Part shown: positions 1-4,850 of the stretch, piece by piece
Numbering within the stretch: the first letter of the stretch is position 1
Layout of the letters: every line of letters starts with the position of its first letter
DNA from: Oscillospiraceae bacterium
Lineage (GTDB): Bacteria; Bacillota; Clostridia; Oscillospirales; CAG-272
DNA length: 8,265 nt
NCBI GenBank assembly: GCA_015065395.1
Contig: SVQJ01000072.1
Span: 1 to 8,265, forward strand
Reading direction: 5' to 3'
Program-made: the position numbers and the translations under genes
The notes under the pieces: generated by a model
Told to the model about the DNA's origin: nothing
The model's database searches: none
The model's input: only the letters and a program-made list of their open reading frames with translations

Positions 1-159
1 GATCTCATCGGTGGTATCCTCAACCTTATCGGTGGTATCTTTTACATCAAGGGTCGTTTCTTCTTCTTTTCCTTCTTTTTCGCCGTTACCATTGCCGCCG
101 CAGGCAACAAGAGAGAACGCAAGGCAGAACGCCATAAGTATTATCAAAAACTTTTTCAT
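1..159 (-). CDS. Lipoprotein with acidic repetitive linker, N-terminal part only
   Basis: This is the first 53 codons of a gene that runs off the left edge of the window. The start ATG is at 159-157, with an AAAGGAGA ribosome binding site seven to eight bases upstream (about 165-172). Residues 1-19 form a short lipoprotein signal peptide: Lys-Lys, a hydrophobic core, then lipobox LVAC with Cys20 as the lipidated residue. After the cysteine comes a Gly/Asn stretch, a run of Glu and Lys, and two seven-residue units (VKDTTDK, VEDTTDE). The units are encoded by a 21-bp direct repeat in which ATCGGTGGTATC occurs at 7-18 and 28-39. Such low-complexity acidic linkers normally hold a folded domain away from the membrane. 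That domain lies outside the window, so no function can be given. The gene follows the 1068-residue gene by 64 bp, with a stem-loop in the gap, and is probably the last visible gene of the same operon. Confidence 0.8.
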   Translation of the reverse strand, partial: MKKFLIILMAFCLAFSLVACGGNGNGEKEGKEEETTLDVKDTTDKVEDTTDEI

Positions 160-180
160 TTTAATCTCCTTTTTTGGTGA

Positions 181-209
181 CTGACTTTCCCGTACGTCGG
201 GAAAGTCAG
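181..209 (-). promoter_or_regulatory. Intercistronic stem-loop ahead of the fourth gene
   Basis: A perfect 12-bp inverted repeat, CTGACTTTCCCG (181-192) and CGGGAAAGTCAG (198-209), encloses a five-base loop. It lies between the stop codon of the 1068-residue gene (224-226) and the ribosome binding site of the next gene (about 165-172). On the transcribed (minus) strand the stem is followed by TCACCAAAAAAGG and not by a U-run. An ordinary intrinsic terminator is therefore unlikely. A role in mRNA 3'-end protection, processing, or control of translation of the downstream lipoprotein fits better. This is inference from position and structure. Confidence 0.6.
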
Positions 210-223
210 CCTTGTTATTCAAT

Positions 224-3200
224 TTATCCAACGTAGCAGAGGAGGAACATCCATGCAATTTCAGAGTTCACACCGGAAAGCTCTCCGAAGAGATAGTCAT
301 AGGAAGCGGGATCCCACCAGGAGGAATTCTGATTTATGACATACATGATATCCTCCGTGAGGGGACATACGCCGTAAGTATCGTCAATGCTTGCAACGTA
401 TTTTTCCATGCACTCGGTATAGTCCTCTTTCTTAACGAAGGCACCGTTCGCATCATAGAAATATTTTCTGATAGCAGTGGTTTCCAAAAGTGTCTTCACT
501 GAAAGATAGGGAGCATTTTCGCCCAGGTTCACAAGTGCAACGGGACCGTTTGCGGAATTGAAGTGATAATATCCGTCAGCACTGTTATAGACAAGTGTAT
601 AATTTGCGGTCTTTCCTGTGATATCAACGGCCTTTAAGCTCTTTCCTGCACCGAGATTGAGAGTATACTTGGCAGGCTCCTTCTTTGCCTCGTATATCGT
701 CCAGGGGAGATCGTACTCGTCGATCGTAGCATCGCCTGTACGGATGATCTCAACGATACAGTTGTCTGCTCCCGTGACACCGATGGTAAATACTACACCC
801 ACCGCGCTTTCTCTCACGGAGATGGAGAATGTGTTGTCCTTATAGTTGGTATTTGCCGTCACATCGTCAAGATAATGCACGTTACCGCCCCAGTAGCTGA
901 GAACAGCATTGCGGTCGGATGTCTTAAATCTGTACACACCTGATTGTGTAGGCTCAAACACAAAATAGTTTACCACGTTGGACTGCATCTGAACATAGGT
1001 TCCGCCAACGCTGAGCTTATATGCATCGCCCACGTAAAGGGATTCATATTCGCCGCTTCCCTCTGTTGCAACACGAACGGTCACAGCAGGCTCACTTTCG
1101 GTAAGATTTGCCTTGTCCACGTAGTGATATCCGTTTTTGTCAAATGCCAAAGATGCTGTATAAGCCCCCTTGGAGAGACGGGCAGAGGCAACACCGTTAT
1201 TATCCGTGGTAGCCATAGCAGCGAGAGCATCACCGCTCATAAACTTAACGGCAACATTCTTCATAGGCTTACCGGTATAATCGGTAACGGTTACGGAGTA
1301 AAGCTGCTTTGTGGGGTCATCGGGATCTTCCGTTTCGTCGCTCTTTGTGAGAACGATTGTGATATCCTTTTTATCATTAAAGGCATAGGAGGTGGTATCT
1401 GCGGTATAACCGTCGGGGATAGCGACCACGCAAACGTATGCACCCTTGGCAAGCTGGAACACCGCAACACCGTTTTCACCGGTGGCAGCAAATCTGTCGC
1501 CCACAAATACGGTAACTCCGCCGATGGGAGCACCCTCGGTATCAACCACCTTGACCGTATAGGTCTCGAAGGCAACAACAGTCTTTGTGATCATAACGCT
1601 TGCCGTGGGGATCTTTTCGGTGAGAACGAACTCAGTGGTGGTAGCCTTGTAGCCCACGGGCACGGAAAGGACTGCCTTATAGGTGCCGGGAACGAGCTTT
1701 GTGCCCGCAACACCGTTACTGTCTGTGGTAAGGCTGTACTCTTCTCCGTTTGCTGAGATTATACGTACTCTTGCACCTGAAACGGGCTTTCGCTCGTTAT
1801 CGGTAACAGTGATGGCATAAACTGTTTTCTTAACGGTCTCCACCTTATCGTCGGTGAAGGTCTGACCCTGGAAGGATGCCTTGGATCTGAAATCGCAGCG
1901 GGGATAAAGCTCTGCGCCCTTGGAGATGGATCCTATGGAAAGCTGAACTTTATCTCCTGCCTTCACCTTTATGCTGACGCTCTTTACACCGTCCTTATCG
2001 GTAACACCGTCACCGTCCATGGTCATATAAGCATAAGAGCGCAGGTTATAGAGATTGTATCCGTATGTAACGCCGCCCGTTGCACTGAGACAGCTGACGG
2101 TAAGGTAGCCGTCCTCGCTTGCAACGAAATTATAGTATACGCCCTGGCTGTTTCCTTCTTCGACAGTTGTAGAAAACTCGCCAAGCTTGAGAGTGTAGGG
2201 ATTACCCATGGTTCCCTTAGGAAGGCTGAGGATGGCACGGAAGGTCTTTTCCTCGGTGCCGGAATTGCCTATTCCTATAGACACGGGAACTCCGGGGCTG
2301 GGGGATGAGAGAGCAACGCCCACAACACCGCCCGTTGCACGGAGGGTCTCTCCGTTATAGATGATGCAGGCATGGGGATCGTTGATCTGCAGATACTGAT
2401 TTGTTATCTTGTAGATATTATAATAAACGACCTTACCCGGCTGTACGGTCACGTCGAAATACTCAACGCCGCTGATCTCAACGGGATTTCCGCTGCTTCC
2501 CATATCAAGGGTAGTATCTGTTATATTATCTACGTCCACGCCGCCGGACTGAACATAGTCCTCATCGGCAAAAAACTCGAAAATATCACGGTATGCATCC
2601 GCACCGGGGAGAGCCCCCCTCTGGATAAGAGTTACAACACCGTACTGGTCCACAACCACCATGGTGGGGTAGGCATCAATGGACATAACGCTCACCCAAT
2701 CCATCTCGCAAAGTGCCAGAGGGAAGGAAAGGGAGAGGCTGTCCTTAAATTCCTTCACAGCACCCTCGTCGCTGTCAAGGGGATTCATTGCAAGGACGGC
2801 AATATCGTCCCTGTGATCCTGATATGCTTCCTCCAAAAAGGCAAGCTGCTCCCTGCAGGCCTCGCCCTCCGTCTGCCAGAAGAACAGAACAACAGCCTTC
2901 TTATCCTTGAGAAGCTCCGATATTCTGTATTCACTTCCTTCTGTATCGGTGACGGAGAAATCACCGATAACATCGCCCTTTTCGTATTTTACGTCTGTCA
3001 GATCATCGGTAGAAACCAAAACCGTTTTGAGAATGATCTGTGTGACGCTGTCTGTGATCTTATAATAATCGTCGGCCGCATAGCCCTCGGGAACATCCTT
3101 GAGAACTGCATAAAGCTTCTCTGCGCTTTCGGGTTCAAAGGTTATTTTGCCATCCTCTCCTGTCCTTTCAAACCAGACAAGATCCTTAAGCGCGCTGTCG

Positions 3201-3430
3201 CTGTAAACGTAGATACCGATACCGGAGAGAGCCTTTTTGCCCTCTGTTACGATCTCAATGCTTACAGACCCCGGGGTCTCGGCATTTGCGGGATCCTTTA
3301 TATCCTTATCAGCCGCGCCCTTATCCCCGTCAGAGGGGAGAAGGAGGAAGATAAGAAGGACCGCCGCCAATGCAAGAAGAACTGCGCCCACGATTATGGG
3401 GATCAATAATCCGTTATTTTTCTTTTCCAT
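224..3430 (-). CDS. Membrane-anchored multidomain surface protein with degenerate redoxin domain and prealbumin-like repeats
   Basis: 1068 residues, starting at ATG 3430-3428 with a GAGGT ribosome binding site nine bases upstream. Residues about 8-31 form one transmembrane helix after a Lys-rich start. There is no lipobox cysteine, so the protein should be an N-in, C-out membrane anchor. Domains in order: prealbumin/Cna-B-like (about 55-137); ResA/TlpA-like redoxin (about 150-290); two PPC-like beta domains, each opening with a GNP motif (about 308-405 and 407-515); three tandem prealbumin-like domains (537-620, 621-696, 711-788), the last two separated by an acidic Pro linker; a beta domain containing PTQSGVYR (about 795-940); and a C-terminal module (944-1068) ending in EIAWMFLLCYVG. 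In the redoxin domain the usual CxxC is G189-E-A-C192, while the cis-Pro motif AYPT (Pro255) is kept. Thiol-disulfide exchange by the standard mechanism is therefore unlikely. Residues 55-290 match the first gene's product, and 711-1068 match the whole of the second gene's product. Overall role unknown; adhesion, scaffolding or redox sensing are possible. Confidence 0.9.
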   Translation of the reverse strand: MEKKNNGLLIPIIVGAVLLALAAVLLIFLLLPSDGDKGAADKDIKDPANAETPGSVSIEIVTEGKKALSGIGIYVYSDSALKDLVWFERTGEDGKITFEPESAEKLYAVLKDVPEGYAADDYYKITDSVTQIILKTVLVSTDDLTDVKYEKGDVIGDFSVTDTEGSEYRISELLKDKKAVVLFFWQTEGEACREQLAFLEEAYQDHRDDIAVLAMNPLDSDEGAVKEFKDSLSLSFPLALCEMDWVSVMSIDAYPTMVVVDQYGVVTLIQRGALPGADAYRDIFEFFADEDYVQSGGVDVDNITDTTLDMGSSGNPVEISGVEYFDVTVQPGKVVYYNIYKITNQYLQINDPHACIIYNGETLRATGGVVGVALSSPSPGVPVSIGIGNSGTEEKTFRAILSLPKGTMGNPYTLKLGEFSTTVEEGNSQGVYYNFVASEDGYLTVSCLSATGGVTYGYNLYNLRSYAYMTMDGDGVTDKDGVKSVSIKVKAGDKVQLSIGSISKGAELYPRCDFRSKASFQGQTFTDDKVETVKKTVYAITVTDNERKPVSGARVRIISANGEEYSLTTDSNGVAGTKLVPGTYKAVLSVPVGYKATTTEFVLTEKIPTASVMITKTVVAFETYTVKVVDTEGAPIGGVTVFVGDRFAATGENGVAVFQLAKGAYVCVVAIPDGYTADTTSYAFNDKKDITIVLTKSDETEDPDDPTKQLYSVTVTDYTGKPMKNVAVKFMSGDALAAMATTDNNGVASARLSKGAYTASLAFDKNGYHYVDKANLTESEPAVTVRVATEGSGEYESLYVGDAYKLSVGGTYVQMQSNVVNYFVFEPTQSGVYRFKTSDRNAVLSYWGGNVHYLDDVTANTNYKDNTFSISVRESAVGVVFTIGVTGADNCIVEIIRTGDATIDEYDLPWTIYEAKKEPAKYTLNLGAGKSLKAVDITGKTANYTLVYNSADGYYHFNSANGPVALVNLGENAPYLSVKTLLETTAIRKYFYDANGAFVKKEDYTECMEKYVASIDDTYGVCPLTEDIMYVINQNSSWWDPASYDYLFGELSGVNSEIAWMFLLCYVG
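1067..1822 (-). repeat. Three tandem prealbumin-like (Cna-B / regulatory-like) domains
   Basis: This stretch encodes residues 537-788 of the 1068-residue protein as three related units of about 75-85 residues. Each begins with a strand of the form YxVxVxD, then G-x-P, then a turn and strand reading T(D/G)xNGVA, then L-x-x-G-x-Y, and the first two end with P-x-GY. The pattern is that of the transthyretin/prealbumin-like folds seen in Cna-B, SpaA and carboxypeptidase regulatory-like domains. They usually act as rigid stalk segments on bacterial surface proteins. The residues for an isopeptide crosslink could not be assigned from the sequence by eye. The DNA copies are diverged, so the duplication is not recent. 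Confidence 0.75.
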
Positions 3431-3468
3431 AAATCGTACCTCAGCAGTTATACTGTTTTGCCAATAAA

Positions 3469-4749
3469 TTATCCTTCAATGTAGCAGCAGAAGAGGAGCC
3501 ATGCGATCTCATGGTTGATACCCTTAATGGGAGCACCGTTTTCGTCCTCAAAGCAATAGCCTGCACTGTCAGGATTCCACCAGCCGACATAGTTGCCGCG
3601 CTCGGTGATAATATGCTTAAGATCCTCAGTGAGAGGATAAACGCCTGTATTCTCGTCAGCACACTCGATGTATTCAAGGATGCATTCGTCATAAACTATC
3701 TTCTTCAGGGGATGACCGTTTTCGTCAAGCTCTTCGGAATACTTGATAATACCGGATCTGTCCAGCATGGTCTTGAAGCAAGCAAGATACTTGCAGTCCT
3801 CCGCGATGCGGACAAGAACAAGGGGACCGTTTTCGGAATCAAGGTGGTAGAAGCCATCGTTTTTGTTATAAACGATGTCGTATTTATCTGTGGAAGCAGT
3901 AAGGTCAAACTCACCGATGGAAGCACCGGCGGGAAGAGTATACTGAGAAAGGGTAGCGGTTGTCTTATAGATCTCCTGGGGAACATCCGCATAAGACCAA
4001 CCGGGAGCACCTGCATTGCGAACGCTGATAATGCACTCCTCAACACCCTCGGGAGCCTCAACGCCGATAACGAGAACGGTTGTGCCGCCGCCTTCGGTGC
4101 TGATGCTGCCCTTCTCAACGGAAACGCTTGTCACACCGTCAACAGCCTCAACTGCGGGGAATGCCTGAACGTAATGGGGAGCGCCGTAATAGCCAAGAGT
4201 TGCCTTATCATCAATAACGGAAAGCTCATAGGTAGCGGGCTCAGTGGGAGTGAAGAGAAAATAATTCATCTTGCCGCCCTCGAGAGAAACTTCCGTGCAG
4301 CCAACACCGATGCCGTATGCATCGTATTCCTCAGACTGAGCGTGAAGCACGGTAGGCTCACCCACGATCCTGTAGGAGAGAAGAACATTAAGCTCTGTTT
4401 TTTCAGCGGTCAGCTTAAGATCGCTGTCATCGTATGTATAAATATCGGGATCGCCGGTAAAATTAAGCTTTACGGTATAATCGCCTGCATCAAGCTCCTT
4501 TTCAGCTACGCCGTTTTCATCGCAGACCTGCATAGCGACCTGCTTATCACCGCTGAAGAACTGAACGATAACACCGTCGCCGTAGGTGTTTCCCACAGCA
4601 TCCTTGACCGTGACCTTGTATACGGGGGTCTTATCTGCTTCGCCATCACCCTTAGCAGAGCCGTCTTTTCCGCAGGCAGTGCCCAGAACAGAAACGCAAA
4701 GCATTGCAAAAGCGAGGAACAAAACGCCTATTTTTCTTGTGAGTTTCAT
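3469..4749 (-). CDS. Surface lipoprotein: prealbumin-like domain plus conserved C-terminal module
   Basis: 426 residues, starting at ATG 4749-4747 with AAAAAGGAGA about seven bases upstream. A lipoprotein signal peptide covers residues 1-25, with lipobox LGTAC and Cys26 as the lipidation site, followed by a short Gly/Lys/Asp linker. Residues about 43-127 are prealbumin-like (YKVTVKD, DENGVA, LDAGDYTV). Residues about 130-285 form a beta-rich domain with a PPC-like signature (NYFLFTPTEPATYEL). Residues 290-426 are the shared module: DIVYNKNDGFYH, NGPLVLVRI, GVYPLTEDL, WWNPDS and the ending EIAWLLFCCYIEG. The whole mature protein aligns by eye with residues 711-1068 of the next gene's product, so the two are paralogues. 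No catalytic motif is recognised. The gene sits 101 bp after the redoxin gene, across a stem-loop, and 38 bp before the third gene; co-transcription is likely. Acts outside the membrane; function unknown. Confidence 0.9.
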   Translation of the reverse strand: MKLTRKIGVLFLAFAMLCVSVLGTACGKDGSAKGDGEADKTPVYKVTVKDAVGNTYGDGVIVQFFSGDKQVAMQVCDENGVAEKELDAGDYTVKLNFTGDPDIYTYDDSDLKLTAEKTELNVLLSYRIVGEPTVLHAQSEEYDAYGIGVGCTEVSLEGGKMNYFLFTPTEPATYELSVIDDKATLGYYGAPHYVQAFPAVEAVDGVTSVSVEKGSISTEGGGTTVLVIGVEAPEGVEECIISVRNAGAPGWSYADVPQEIYKTTATLSQYTLPAGASIGEFDLTASTDKYDIVYNKNDGFYHLDSENGPLVLVRIAEDCKYLACFKTMLDRSGIIKYSEELDENGHPLKKIVYDECILEYIECADENTGVYPLTEDLKHIITERGNYVGWWNPDSAGYCFEDENGAPIKGINHEIAWLLFCCYIEG

Positions 4750-4785
4750 AATAATCTCCTTTTTGGCTTATGCCTAAAGTACGAA

Positions 4786-4825
4786 GTATGCGTGGAAAGG
4801 CAATTTTTGTCTTTCCACGCAATAC
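4786..4825 (-). promoter_or_regulatory. Intercistronic stem-loop between the first and second genes
   Basis: GCGTGGAAAG (4790-4799) and CTTTCCACGC (4811-4820) form a perfect 10-bp stem. It extends by GTAT/ATAC (4786-4789 with 4822-4825) across one bulged base, and the loop is 11 bases. The element lies after the stop codon of the 924-residue gene (4851-4853) and before the ribosome binding site of the second gene. On the minus strand the stem is followed by ACTTCGTAC and not by a U-tract, so it does not look like a standard terminator. An RNA stability, processing or partial attenuation element is the better reading. Confidence 0.6.
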
Positions 4826-4850
4826 ATTGTTTAGCGGTTATTTATTGTTT

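Noticed and set aside
213..223. TGTTATTCAAT shared with 7662-7672 in the operon leader
   Set aside because: An 11-base match in AT-rich intergenic DNA at unrelated positions (after a stop codon, and in a leader). It has no symmetry and no third copy, so chance is a fair explanation.
944..1756. Plus-strand open frame (270 codons) opposite the prealbumin-like repeats
   Set aside because: Its Gly/Cys/His-rich translation mirrors the repeated domains on the minus strand, and it has no start signals.
2372..3409. Plus-strand open frame (345 codons) opposite the redoxin part of the 1068-residue gene
   Set aside because: It is antisense to clearly conserved prealbumin-like and redoxin domains, has no ribosome binding site, and its Ile/Cys/His-rich composition is typical of a shadow frame.
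4750..4850. Separate promoter for the second gene
   Set aside because: No pair of -35 and -10 elements with acceptable spacing was found on the minus strand in the 101-bp gap; the stem-loop occupies most of it.
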